The notes beneath the pieces are model-generated. The model made no database searches and was not told the DNA's origin. It saw only the letters and a program-made list of their open reading frames with translations. From Kalaharituber pfeilii (taxonomy: Eukaryota; Ascomycota; Pezizomycetes; Pezizales; Pezizaceae), in assembly GCA_015179045.1 (NCBI GenBank), contig WHUZ01000011.1:620001-684000 (forward strand): a stretch of 64,000 nucleotides of DNA, written 5' to 3'. Positions 1-12,490 of the stretch are shown in pieces; positions within the stretch are counted from its first letter, which is position 1; each line of letters starts with the position of its first letter. Position numbers and translations under genes: made by a program.

Positions 1-220
1 ACATTTTGAACTACTTGTGTATGTTTTATCTCATCATTTTCTGTTTCTTGAAAGCGATTATATTTCCTTGCACAGTTTTTTCGTTTTCTGTTTTACATCG
101 TAACGTAACTCCCTTCATAAAATTGAACGCACTCATCGCAGGGTAATTGAAACTTTTCCGGGAGCTGTAAAGTAGTGTGACTCGTAAGTCAAGTGGTAAG
201 CGTCAGACTGGCCCGACCAT

Positions 221-1222
221 TTAGACACCAGTGCTGCCGAAGCCGCCTGCACCGCGGACGGTCTCGGGGAGCTCTTCAACGGTCACCACTTCAGGAGTGT
301 AAATCTAGGGTCGGAGATTACTGATTAATACCTTCCTCGGGATAGTGCCAGCATAGGGTGTGAGGTAGGACGGAAGGGGAAGCTAGAGACAGCATTGGCT
401 CACTTACCCTCTCCAAAATTAGCTGTGCAATCCTATCGCCCTCCTTCACCTCAAAATCGGTATCCGAATGGTTGAAGAGCAGGATCTTAAGTTGCCCGCG
501 GTAATCCGCGTCGATGACTCCAGCCCCAACATCGATAAAGTTCTTGACAGCTGGCCGTAGGGGTTAATATGGTTGGTATTGTGGTAATATATAAGGAGAA
601 GAAGGGTGGCAGAGGAGGTCTTATACATACCCAAGCCACTGCGGGGAGCAACACGGCCATAAGTCCCGGCGGGAATGGCTACGGAGATGTCAGTGCCCAC
701 AAGGGCCTTGCCATGGGCATGGACGGTGATATCTTGGGCGCTGTATGGAGCTGAGTTTTAGCACGGGATTCACTAGATGACAGTATCACTGTAGAGGGAA
801 GAATGTAGACGCCTTCTCCGTGAAGCTCAATAAACGAGGCATATCCAATCGCCATCATTATACTGGAGTATAGGAAAATCTAATTGACTATTCTTCTACC
901 CTCCTCCAATCCCCAGCATCAAGAGGCGCGGTGAATCTGTAGGTAATAACACTAACCTGTAGATATCATAACCCGCCGCAAACTCGCTTCCTCTGGTTGG
1001 AGCCCTTCCCTTGTCACTAAGTTTTTTGACCAATAACGTTGGTGCCACAGTAGCAGGGACCTCTGTCACTTGCGCAGCATTGCTATCATCGGTGTCCACC
1101 GCAGTCTTTTGCTTCTTTGGAGTGTGGTGAAGGTCCACCTGGGATGGACGCTTCTCGACCGTCTTCTCGACAATTGGGAGGGTGTCCGTTGGTGTTGTTA
1201 CTGGGTCTGCCGAGTCCGCCAT
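221..1222 (-). CDS. DUT1: dUTP pyrophosphatase (dUTPase)
   Basis: Hydrolyses dUTP to dUMP and pyrophosphate, keeping uracil out of DNA and feeding dTMP synthesis; the family acts as a homotrimer in nucleus/cytosol. I join four exons, 957-1222, 631-740, 408-550 and 221-304, which close to 200 residues. All five trimeric-dUTPase motifs are visible in order: motif 1 around [12 protein letters not shown], motif 2 [10 protein letters not shown], motif 3 [10 protein letters not shown] (catalytic Asp), motif 4 DRIAQLILE, and the C-terminal P-loop-like motif 5 [10 protein letters not shown] just before the stop. About 70 N-terminal residues before motif 1 are acidic and Lys-rich (TPKKQK), possibly a nuclear localisation tail. 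The start is the first ATG of the open frame. Splice sites all have GT/AG ends and motifs continue across every junction, so the assignment is very safe; only the exact N-terminus could differ. Confidence 0.95.
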
Positions 1223-1949
1223 TGGGTTTTATAGGTTGGATTTAGGTTAAGGAACTTGCAATACGGATATCCTGGGAGATGACGATTGAGAGTCACCGAG
1301 AGCGATTGATTGCGTATGGGTAAGGACGGTGGGTGCGACGAAGGGAATAGGATGAATTGGAGAACAGGTAGTGGAAAATACAGTACCCAGTCTAGTTCAA
1401 TTGCAATTCGCAATTGCAAAAAGACAACACGTTAGGATCCCAAATAAATGCAACAGGGCTAGGCCTCCAATTTAAAGCTAGCAAATCAGAAACCAAGCAC
1501 AAACGAGCTCAATTGTACTGTGCGATTGAGGTCTTCCCGGCACTACCAAGACCATTGAATGCAATGTCAGGTCTAACTCACCTCTCTCTCTCCGCACAGT
1601 GCAACAGCAGCAGAGAATGCCACGTGACGTGTTGCCAGAGTAAGCTTCAATGTTAGCAAAGGCTATTACGTGCCCTTTTGAATGCAATTGATGCTGCTAT
1701 GGTCTGTCCTGCTCTCTGGTTGGTGTCGTGCCTGAAATGAGGGAAAGATGTTGCATGTGTCGTGCGGTGTTGGCGTCAGGCGTGCCTAACTTCTAACTCA
1801 AAGTTCTTTTGGCTTCCCGAGATGGCATAAGCTGCCCCTTTCGGAAGCATGATTGTGTAACTCACAGGGCGGTCTGTGCGGAGGAAATTCCTGCAACATT
1901 CTCAGTAGACTTATGGAGGCTATATGACTGTAAATCTTGTATTACCAAT
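1223..1949. other. intergenic, DUT1 upstream region
   Basis: Between the divergent dUTPase start and the tRNA. Presumably holds the dUTPase promoter. Only short overlapping open frames without recognisable motifs occur; I see no gene. Confidence 0.5.
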
Positions 1950-2023
1950 GGTTTCGTGGTGTAGTTGGTTATCACGCCTGTCTAACACACAGGCGGTCCC
2001 CGGTTCGAACCCGGGCGAAATCA
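1950..2023 (+). tRNA. tRNA-Val (anticodon AAC)
   Basis: A 74-nt cloverleaf without intron. The seven-base acceptor arm GGTTTCG pairs with CGAAATC followed by discriminator A. The anticodon arm CCTGT/ACAGG encloses a loop with anticodon AAC, the major eukaryotic valine decoder once A34 becomes inosine. The T arm carries GGTTCGAAC, matching the B box; the A box is TGGTGTAGTTGG. A run of T follows shortly downstream (2041 onward), a plausible Pol III terminator. Confidence 0.95.
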
Positions 2024-4228
2024 TTTCCATTTTTTAATGCTTTTTTTTTCCGGTTTCGTAAACCATTATTAGCCCGAGTTTGCTTTGAATTGCTTGACAG
2101 TGATGGTGATGGTGATGTTGATGTTTCGCCTTGGGCTTTGTTCAATTGCATTTTAACAGGAATCATATACGAAAACAATGGAAATGGGCTTCGTCATATT
2201 TAATGTGGACGGCTGTCCGAATTGCTACCAGGCTTGCTACCATAAAAAAAAAAAATATCTCTGTATTGAGACAGGTGTAATCAGTCTCGCACCGTCAGGA
2301 GGAACTACTCACATGCTGTGTATAAAATATTCGTTGGCCTAGCCCTGTCAGTGAAGTGGTACACGAACTCACAGTAAATTATGAACTTCTCAAACTAGCC
2401 ACTGGCCCTGGCGCACAACCAAACATGACGTAATTCAAATTGAAGAAAAACCATCACAGGATTTGCTGGGGTATTTCGCTGGCCAGCTTTACGCGGCACC
2501 TGAGTTTATTCTCTATGCCATATTCGTTATAGAAGTTGCAAAGTTGCAATTGTTCATCGAGACCAGTTTAATATCCAATTGAGCTGCCATTCCCTACTAA
2601 GATTATTTCCATGGCTAGAGATTGCTAGGATAATAAACGCGCATGCAATCCAGTGTAAAATAGAGAGGAAAAGCAAGCACGCGTAGGTACTGGCTGGAGA
2701 AGCTCTGTGACTTTTTCGATATTTCAATTATGCACGGAAGTATGTACGGGGAAAGTCATGCCACAAGCTAAGCACAGACTAGTAACTTATGTATACATTA
2801 CCTGGTCCTTATGTATTCGAATGTCAAAGATTCCTTGCTAGGGACTACTTGGTAGTACCCATGTTCTCACCCCCCGCCAAAAACAAATATATAAGAGGCT
2901 GTGGGGAGTGTATTTGCGGAGACCGGGAGTGTTGGTGATGATTAACAAATGACAAGCGGCATACGTCAGATAGCAGAGAGACGGAGTACGCGACATTACT
3001 GCTACGATAAATGAGGGCAGTAACCGGCATGTGCTTGAGTAATGTACACATGTTATTGCGGGAGAAAGGTGTAAAACGACATCATTATCGGACATGCACG
3101 ATGAGAACTTGTTCTGGGGAACTCTGTGAACACATGCATAATCCTCACAATCAACCCGGTTTGTATGAGAGTGTCACGAGTGATCGGCCTTGGTCCTCTT
3201 CGTTTAGAGTAGAGTACTCTAGTTGCCTAATCTGGCAGGTTGGGACTGAGGGAACGTGTTTTCTTTCATCTTCGATACAACTGCGGGGTCGCATATCTGC
3301 GGTCCAGGACAGCTCACAAACACTGGCAAAAGTGTTATATACAGCTGACTAAGTTACTCTAGATATACAGACAAAGACTGATAAGATGTCTGCTAGGTTT
3401 ATAACAAGTCGTTTTGTTGGCCTGTCTCTTCAGCCCACAGGGACAGCTTACGCAGGAATTCTATTAGTTAATTACTGAATGTTAGCTATTCACCTCCTCG
3501 TGGTATAACACCGGACAAAGTATTCGGAGGCAGCGGGCCGTGAGTGTTTAGACAATATTGGTGTTTGTGTGCTAATGTATCTCTTCTGGCTACTTATTTA
3601 CGTGCTCCGACGGTTGACGAGCCAAAGGGGTGTCCTTGAGGTCCAGTCAAAGCAATGGAGCCTTATAAATAAAGAAATTGGATATGCTGCAAAGAGGTGT
3701 TCGAAATGGCCTGAGCAATATGAAAACTACAGACGCTGCAAAAGAGGACACTATAAAGACTGCTAAGGGGTTGTGAAGTTTTTTTGGCAGTGCTTTTTTT
3801 GCACCTTGTCGTAAGTTCCTCTGGTTGGAGATTTACGGTAGGTATGGAGTTTGCTTGGGTTTGATTAACTGGCGAGAGCCACTCTATAGAGAGCGTCAAT
3901 ATCTACTATACTCCAGTTATTATTTTGCCGGACGGTGCGCATCCCCTCCGGGGTGTGAAGAAAGTTCAGGATAAAGCTGTGTGACGAGTGTTCTGTCAAT
4001 GGGATTGCTCGTATCAAACGTAGCTGGAAAGTTCAAGGAACAGGATAGATTTTAAGCGATGTGTATGGAGTGTACGCAGCGCGAAGGAAGGCGGTGGCAG
4101 AGCCGCCCTTATGATTCCCCCCCCCCCCGCGCAGGGAAACGTAGAGAATGCTAGGGATATACATATGTATCGTCTCGTATAGATCTCGTGCGCACTTACA
4201 TTAGTGATAAGCCGCCGGGCATTTGCAT
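2024..4228. other. gene-poor DNA
   Basis: No coding region supportable. Open frames are short, overlap on both strands and show no recognisable domain. A T-rich stretch at 2041 follows the tRNA. Confidence 0.5.
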
Positions 4229-4801
4229 TCACAGATACATGATGGCGCGTCCATAGCCATTCGTCGACCGGCCCATTGCAGAGGTTGAGTGACTTCGCGC
4301 TACGTACCGGAGCATCCTTGTGAGGTGTGTCAGATCATCTTCAGTGTCACAGTGCAGTACTGTATATGTAATTGGGTCGCGGTTGGGAATTGTGTTAATT
4401 TCGATGACGATGTCAGAGAGAACTGATGCCAGGTGACGCTGAAGGGTGCATGGAGTGACATCGGTCCATAAAGTACCTGCTAAATTGCTTGTTCGGCAGT
4501 TCATCTCCACTGTACGCAAGGAGACATCTTCATTGGTTTGCCATATCCCAGAATCAACCGTTACCCTCACACTTCTTAATTCAGCTGAGCCCCACCGCCA
4601 CCGCCACCGCCACCGCCACCGCTGCTGAGGCTCTTCAGCTTCATCACCAGCCTCTCTGATCATCCTCTGTCGTATGCAGAATCCCTTCAGACCGAGTGCC
4701 CTGCCCTTTGTCCATCGCCTATCACCCGGATCGGCAGGATACCCATTTAGAAAATCTTTCGTAATCTGCCCTCCCACGACCCCGCTACAACTTTCGCGCA
4801 T
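4229..4801 (-). CDS. possible hypothetical protein with WR repeat
   Basis: Uninterrupted 190-codon frame, the longest in this gene-poor block. Its middle carries a run of alternating Trp-Arg encoded by the CCACCG hexanucleotide at 4592-4621; the C-terminal half (motifs such as SDIVIEINTIP) looks ordinary in composition. I recognise no family and see no supporting splice pattern. It may be a chance frame stretched by the hexanucleotide repeat. Confidence 0.2.
   Translation of the reverse strand: MRESCSGVVGGQITKDFLNGYPADPGDRRWTKGRALGLKGFCIRQRMIREAGDEAEEPQQRWRWRWRWRWGSAELRSVRVTVDSGIWQTNEDVSLRTVEMNCRTSNLAGTLWTDVTPCTLQRHLASVLSDIVIEINTIPNRDPITYTVLHCDTEDDLTHLTRMLRYVARSHSTSAMGRSTNGYGRAIMYL
4592..4621. 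repeat. CCACCG hexanucleotide microsatellite
   Basis: Five perfect tandem copies of CCACCG. It lies inside the weak 4229-4801 open frame, where it encodes a Trp-Arg dipeptide run on the minus strand. Confidence 0.9.
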
Positions 4802-7800
4802 CACCTCCTACGATGGCATAGTGTCCACCATTAGCACGCCGTTGGTCAACTAGATCGCGCAAGAATGAAAATCTCCCGGCGCTGCTCAACTCCCCGGTAC
4901 CATTCCCACGGAACATGGCCTGATGATCATGATCTGAGGAATGGGGAGTTCTGTGGTTTTTTGACCCTTGTTACAGGCATCAGGCCCCCAAGGCCGGGGA
5001 AGCTGGGCGCTGCCAGGGCTAAGTGCATAGGTAAAGCATGTACCTAGGATTACCCGGGAAATTATGAGAACATAAAGTTGGGGGCTAGGCGGCAGTTGAT
5101 AAATAAATGATGAATACCTCACCGCTGGGATAACGTGTGGAGAGAACCATATGACATTTGACTGTTGACATGGACTCATACTATTATCTTCACATGTACT
5201 CGAGTACTCTGCAGATGCCGCTAACGCTAAGAATGCAACCTTTGGCTAATATAATAGCATATTAGTAGAGCTGCATTTGGACATTGACATTATATAAAAG
5301 TAGATCTAAATGTATACATGCCACTTCGGAGCTTGCGCTCCTAAGGATCCAGGTTCTCGACAGTTAGGTAGCCGAGAAGCCGAGAACGTATGATTTATGA
5401 TTTTCTCAATTCGACGATACATTTTTGGGCCACTGTGCGCTCCAGCCGCCTCCGTAATGTGTCAGAAGTAGGTACTTATCTTTTAACGCCAGGTACATAG
5501 CTTTAGGTTGTTTTGCCAACAAAACCATTCAGGTAAACAGTAAACAGCTCTCCTCCTATTATACAGTTGGTTCACAACTGCGTCGTTCCCTATCTCGTCC
5601 AATCCTTCAATTTCTTCTCCGTCCAGCATACCAGCGCGACAATGCTACGTGTCACAAGTTCAAACTTTGTACGAGTACTTGCACCACTCAACTACTCACT
5701 GATTCAAAAAGTATTCGGACGCCGGATGTTGCATACAAGTTATGCGCTTTTGGGAATAGCTTTTTATGCAACATTAGCTTCCATACAAATAGAATTCGAA
5801 TGTATCTTGGTACCTATTTAATATAGGTCAGAACGCCTAGAGAACACTGCTGATGGCGAGATAAAGGTCCTCATGTCTTCTATTACACTCTTGTATCTCC
5901 CTAATCATCTTGGCCATCATTTTGAACTCAATCCCCCGTTACCTATCTCACGAGCAGGAGCCGCATGACCATTCGTTAGTACTCTACAGCATAATGATTG
6001 CATACTGTGCCATCCCAAATCACGGATAGTGCGTATGCATTATGCGTGTCCGAATGCTTTTGAACCAACGAGTACTCCCATCCATCCACCCCATGGCAGC
6101 AGTACAGAAGGTTCACGTGTTACGGCTAGACCCGGATCAACACCAAACCCTTGCTGAATGGCCACAATTAAACCCCAAGCACAAACAGTTCTCTAAGCCA
6201 ATCACCTCAAGAGTTAGGTATCCATATCAGGTTACTAGCAGGTAATCACAAACGCCCGGCGCCATCTGTATGTAGTCCGCCCAACGCGGACTTATTCCAC
6301 CCTCATTTCACTCGCTCATATTATTAGGCCGCACACTTCTAACCTTAAGCTGCAAAATTATAGTAGTGAAGTACATATTGCGCTCGCCCCCACTCTGCAG
6401 GCGCCGGCAGTCCGCCACCCCAACGCCACAAAAACGCCATTTTGTGGGAGGAGGGAACGATCCTGTTGAAATGCAAATAATTTTGTGGTTCGACGGCAGC
6501 AAATTAAGAGAAATGAGCCTGACGATTGGTACCAGCCGCCCGAAATACTCTAGCCACTTGGCAAGATAAGTTTGGGAAATGGGACTGTAGTACAAAAATT
6601 GTAATGCTTCATACAAAATCTGTATAATATTCTATAAATATGCATGTACTCGAATCGCATCATGTAGAGTACGGAGTACTGCTAGGGATAATCTGTAAGG
6701 AGTAACAATGGTCGCGATCGTCTGGCTTGAACATCTCGGAGGGTAAATCCCCAGGTTAACGCGATTGATCAGCGTAAATACCGTTGTCACTAATGGAATA
6801 TACTTCTTCCTACTGTATGCCTGCCTATACATAGTAGTAATAAAAGCAATGCATCAAATACCTTATTTATCACAGCATATTTGTATTACCTTTAGGGGCC
6901 AAAGCTCTGGCTGGCGGAGTGGATTAATCACACACTACACCGGCTGATCCTACCCTAAGGCTAGGCAGTACATTCTCCTATGATTAATAGTCATCCAGAG
7001 AAAAGCTTGAGCTGAAAAAGTACCCGTTCAAAGGAATTATCTATCCACGGAGAATATATTGTAGGATATATGTAATATATTACAACTCATGAATAACACT
7101 TGAGGCATAATTACTTACCCACATGGCTAAGCATATGGTATTTCAGGGGGTCTGCGGAGAAAAGCTGGATAGATGGATAGTCGGGGGCCGCCAGTGATAT
7201 CGAGAAGGTATTGAAAATGTACCAAGCAGCTTAGATTATTACACTTACATGTAAGGCCGTCAGCTTGTGACCTAGTCTCGTAACTAGACTACTTGTGACC
7301 ACTAAACCATCCTGATGCCAACTGCATCCTATTGTCTCGGGGATTTCTCGTGACAACAATTGCCTCCCTACCCCTCCCCTCCCCCCGCCGCAAAGTAGTG
7401 TAAAGTGAACTCAGAGGTAAATTCCGAAGCCAGATTACGAGAACGCCGAATTGTGGAGGCCGGCCGGGCCACGAAATGGAGTGGGGTATGTGGGACTTGG
7501 AGGAGTACTCTGAACGAGCGAGCAGTTACTGATAGTATTAGTAACATTCCAAGCCCAGGACAACGAGCACGGAGGACCAAAAAATTATTCTGAAGATGTC
7601 AGGACTGCTCAGGTTGAATGAACAGGGCTGTCTCCCTCAGGAGTAGCTTGCCTGGGGCTTTGACTTAATCCATGGCTGGCTGTTGATGAATGGTATTGGA
7701 TACCGTGCTAGATGATGTTACTGTAATTTCAATTCTCTTGCTGCTGTCCATGCCATCTGTAGCGCTGCTGGCCATGCAGCAACAACGCACCCCAATGTGA

Positions 7801-10800
7801 GCAAAGTGAGTCGAGCCAGATATCAAATTGCGCCTGCCGCCGCTGCACGCAGCAAGCTGTGCAGAAGCAGCCACTGATACTGTAAGGGATTTTTGCTTGC
7901 TTCACTAGGCCTCTGCGCTAGGTTGAGCTTGCCTTATATTGGAGTAGAGGATAGAAACTCGGTCATAGGCGTAAACAACTTGAATCTCCATCAACCCAGC
8001 GCTCAATTAGTACCTTGCTGGTGGGCTACGCACCCCGATCTCAAATACTCCAAGCCCTGTAATCTGTGTTCCAAGGCTGCCAAGGCACTTTCCACGAGCA
8101 ATTATCAAGGCCACGATAGGCGGGTTGGACAAGGCGCATCTGACTATCGATCGTGCGAAACGAAACGAAACTCGCCCCATGCTCAGCTTGCTGCAACATT
8201 GACCAGCCTCACGAGATCAACAAATTTCCTTCCTGTTTCGTCAGCTGCTTATTTCCTGTGACGCGCATTGCTCAAATTGTAGCCTGTACGTTACATAAGA
8301 TTCTGCATCAACATCCTGTTCTTATGATAATGGTGCGCTCCAGCCGGATTATGAACAAAACATTAAGCGCATTCTGATTGCATCAAGCAGGCAAGCAAGA
8401 TCGTGATTAAGAATCCTAAGCTGCATGTCGGGTCAGACTCGGCTCTTACCTTGCTTGCTTTTGAACGTTGCACATGGGTGTAAGCAATTTACTTTGGCAA
8501 AGTATTATGCCTTGATATTTCTCAGCAACTGCAACTGACAGAAGTCAGACTTATCGTCATTTTGCGAAAGAGCTTATGTCAGTATGTCATCAAGGTTCTC
8601 TTTATTTGTTAGTCCACATGTTTTAGATCTTGGTACTAGAGTTTTTTGCATGGGGGCGGTAAAATATCCAAATCCTGCTTGCTTGAAGGCTTGATGAAAT
8701 GAAGCAACAGAAATATACATATTTAGACTTGATTGTGATATTCGATTAGTATCATAAAGGTAATTACACCTCCAACAAACTTATGTTATGAGAATGGACA
8801 CCGGGGATAGCTCACAGTATAGTCTTGTAACCATCTCACGGTAATGGTAAATTTTGTTGGTTGGCCCAAGGTTTGGGAGACTAGACATACTCGATTTTGG
8901 TTGGGGGACGAAGAAACCGCTAATTATGCTCGAGTTTATTTTAGTCCCGGATAATTTGCTGTTAATTTCGTCTGTGATCGACATGGCAAATATCTCAGAT
9001 AGTCTTGTTGCATCCTACAGCAGTTTATAGATGGTCGATATAACTGTTATCTGTCCGTTTGGCGTGCTTTATTGTTGTTAATTCCATATTTGGCAGAACT
9101 ATATGTATTTGCAATCGCAAGTTACTTGCCGTTAATTGCACCAACAATAGGTTATTTAATTTTTATCTCCTGGGGTTGGGAAACCGGCAGGGGATTGATT
9201 GTTGGTGATGGGGTGGACATTGGAGAAGGCTCTTGTGCCCCACCCACCAAAACCACCAACCACTCATACGCCCCTTTCCACTAGGAATTATCAGTGTGCC
9301 ACACTAGCACGTTGCGCTCTCGAGACTGCGAGGGTCGCCAGTATTCGTACACCACATTAGTGGCCACCCGGAAATGGTTGAGGTTGAGGTTTCCAACACA
9401 TTTCCAGTAAGACGCTGCCCACTGCATGTGCTCAGTCGTACGCAGACCTCCACAAAGCAGCTGAAAATTCAGACCGCCGACCCCCTTCCCCCCCCCCACC
9501 ATCATCCATTGTTCAACTCCACACTGCGCAGAGGCCTGAAGCCTAGTGAATGCCGAGCGTAAAAGGCGAGTCACATAACAGCGACCTCTTCTCAGGCCTG
9601 GCTTAGATCTGTGACATGGTTAGAGCAGAAATCAGAAATGCCTCCTCTCCACAAAGTAACTTTACGCAACGCACCCACACCCACACCGGCCAATCCCAAC
9701 ACGCATACCTACGCATCCACACCATCTCGACCACACACACCTATTATCCAAGGCCGCAGCTGCTGCAGGCAGAACAAGCAAGCAAGCATTGCACCTTGCC
9801 GCCACAGCTAACGGACCTAATCATGTATCATTAATATTTTTACTCACATCCCCTATGCCCTATGCCCTCTTTTGACTTACAACACTTTGTAACGCTTTGT
9901 AACGTCAAAACCTGTCAAATCACACTTCATCCCCTCCGGGTATCCTCGAAGAAGAGGAGTAATTCGGTTGTACTTCCTGGTCCAAGGTCGACCGACCGAC
10001 CCGAGACAAGACAAAGACTTGCCACCCCCGAAGAAACCCGGAGAGTTAATTGAATTTTGGTGGTGGTTGGAGGAGAGGATAGGAACCTCCAAATCTGCAC
10101 CGCAGTTGTGGTGGACGGGCGACGGATCAGCTTTCGTCTGATTTGCTTTTTCTGTAGAGGATTTCCCTTCCACCCCTTCCATCCTGGTGCTAGCTTCTTC
10201 GCCCTCTTCCTGTTCTTTGGCATTTCTGTGGTCTGGGTGCCACTTATTTCTGGCTTGATTTTCGGCTCCTCGTATGGGGCTTGGTAACCTGCCAGATGGG
10301 TTTAGATTAACCCATGATTGTCGCCGCCTATCAAATCTTGTTTTGTGGTGAAACAACATAAATGAGCGAAATGTGTACATACCCTTACCACCACCGCACC
10401 AAAGTACCGTACCCCAAGTTAGGGTAACTAGGCTTTCACAGCACCATGCATGCTGCTCCTAAGCCCCGTTCTATGTGGGCCATTTGAGCTGAGAATGATA
10501 TCAAAATTTCGCAAACGAGCCGCACGTACAATGCACGCAGGCGTAAATGCTCGCAATGTCATATCCACTTGTATGGGGTATCGTTCGCTTACACCAAATG
10601 CCCTGGTGCGGGTATGATGAGCAAGCAGGGCGAAGATAACTGATAGCATAACAAGCATTGGCGCGATACTTGATATTGAAGCAACATGATGGCTTTTAGG
10701 TACATAAATCAAATAAAATAAATGCTGAGAATGGATATTAACAAAATGTACCAATTTGAGCATACGCAAAATTCGAAGATGACCAGAGGGGCAAAAAAAA

Positions 10801-11387
10801 AACAAAAAAAACAAAAAAAACACCAAACACAATAACATCGGTGTGCCTGCGCAATACACCTAAAACATAGCAAACCACCTCGTCCACATCCAAAGCTTAA
10901 CCATTCCAGACCTGACCAGCGTAGCAAAACCATATTACTAGTAGTGTACAAGAAGTTTTTGCACCATTGCCCATTTCCCAGTACCAAATGCCGGCCGATC
11001 TTGTGCCTAAGTGATGAAGAGAAACCCAAAACGAATATAATGTACCCAAGTAGAAATAAAAAAGCGTCAAAAGAGCAAAAGCTAAAGCAAACCAATGACG
11101 AAGCCCAAAATACATCCAACAAAAAAACCGTCCGTGAAAATTCCAATTCAAGACCCAAGCAGACAGTAAAGCAAATATAAAGAAAGATGAGAGGCCATCT
11201 ATGTGAACCGAATATATCCCCAAAATCAGACGGGTGCTTGGGTTTCAAATGCGGAGAGATTTCGTGAAAGCGACAAGCACGCTTGTCCAAAGGTATTAAA
11301 ACGTCAAACCAAGCCCTATTACCCACTTTTTTACTGTAAAATGACAGAAGGGTATTGTGAAAGAAAGCAGTGAAAAATTGAGGAATA
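4802..11387. other. long gene-poor region
   Basis: About 6.6 kb without a supportable gene. It holds one copy of the dispersed dyad motif at 7272-7287, CT-rich tracts (for example around 7380 and 9481), and A-rich blocks at about 10797-10830, the last probably in the 3' flank of the C2H2 gene. Longer frames at 9877-10380 and 10709-11464 lack motifs and look like chance frames. Confidence 0.5.
7272..7287. repeat. dispersed dyad motif copy (CTAGTCTCGTAACTAG)
   Basis: The same 16-mer occurs, reverse-complemented, at 48508-48523. Here it is followed by ACTA so that TAGTCT and AGACTA arms flank a short centre. Related copies sit at 27206, 48884 and 49401. Confidence 0.6.
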
Positions 11388-12490
11388 TTAGTTCGTTGGC
11401 TGTTGATTCCGGTGCACTTTCTTATGCCTCCTAAGATTTGATACAACAGAGAACTTTCGTCCACAGCCTTCCACTTCGCAAGAAAATGCTAAAATAATTG
11501 TTAATGTCACCTGAGCACGGCATGAAAGGTTGATGGGAACGTACGCTTCTCTCCAGTGTGGCTGTACGTATGCGTTAGCAGCGAACTGGGCCTCGTGAAC
11601 CGTTTGTCGCAGATTTTGCATCGATGTTTCTTTTGTGTGCTAGAAGTGATCTTGGAGCTGAATGTGCTCATCATGCTCTGTGCACCATTGGCAGGTGTAT
11701 TGCTAGAAATATAACCGGCTGGTCTCGGCAGAGTGCGGGACACAGACTCCGTTGGTGTATCCCCCGAACTGATGTCAGTTGCAGAAGAGTCGACAGATCC
11801 ATAATATGGGTGGTAAGAACCCGCAGATGAAATAGAAGAATTGGTGGAATGGGTGGAATTGTAGTACCCATCCTGACGGTTGCGGGCATTTCGAGCGCCA
11901 GACTGACTCATTGCCAACATCCCACGTGCAGAGTCAATAGCATCTGAGAAATTTTCGTGTCGCAGATTTGAGTATGCCGGTGCTGTTGCAGCGTTCATAC
12001 CACGCCAGTCGATCATGGAGTTTTGGCGCTGTCGTGCGACCTCAACTGGTGTACCAAGGAAGGTGGACGAAGGGACTGAGGGCGTCGACATTCTCCTGCC
12101 TTCATTGGCAAGATATGAAACCCTATTCACAGGATTGGATGTAAAGTCAAACATGGTAGGTGCCCCCAAAGTAGTGACTGGGAAGGAGCTTGCAGTTGGT
12201 GAAGCTGCGGATGATTCTGGCATGCTATGGTCACCAGTGTAAGCAGAGGTTTGCGAGAACATTTCAGCCGAGAAATATGGAGGAGCCATCTGGCGATCTG
12301 TATTTCCTGATTGTGCATTCATTGAAGGGTAATGTGCCATAGATGCAGCTCGTTCCTGTCGAAGGAAACTTCCATCGGGAGCTAATGTGGTCGGCAATAA
12401 TTGTGCAGATGATGTGGCGGAGCTTTGTGGAAACGGATTTGTAAATTGAATGGCCATAGAGCTGGGGTAGTATGATTGGATTCTAGACAT
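11388..12490 (-). CDS. C2H2 zinc-finger transcription factor (two fingers)
   Basis: Putative sequence-specific nuclear regulator. Two exons, 11545-12490 and 11388-11488, give 348 residues; the 56-nt intron splits the classic inter-finger linker, and splicing restores HTGEKPFSC. The long N-terminus is rich in Ser, Thr, Pro, Gln and Asn, typical of a disordered activation region. Two adjacent C2H2 fingers lie at the extreme C-terminus: CKICDKRFTRPSSLLTHTYSH and then a finger of C-x4-C form (CEVEGCGRKFSVVSNLRRH). The layout of roughly 350 residues with two terminal fingers resembles fungal developmental regulators such as FlbC, but this is recall and I do not assign the name. The start ATG at 12490 is preceded by about 2 kb of low-complexity G/C-rich DNA. 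Confidence 0.9.

Noticed and set aside
9877..10380. 167-codon minus-strand frame
   Set aside because: No motif; overlapped by open frames in other phases; composition does not differ from its flanks.
10709..11464. 251-codon minus-strand frame downstream of the C2H2 gene
   Set aside because: Overlaps the last C2H2 exon, is rich in Phe/Cys/Leu as expected from A-rich plus-strand DNA, and has no domain.
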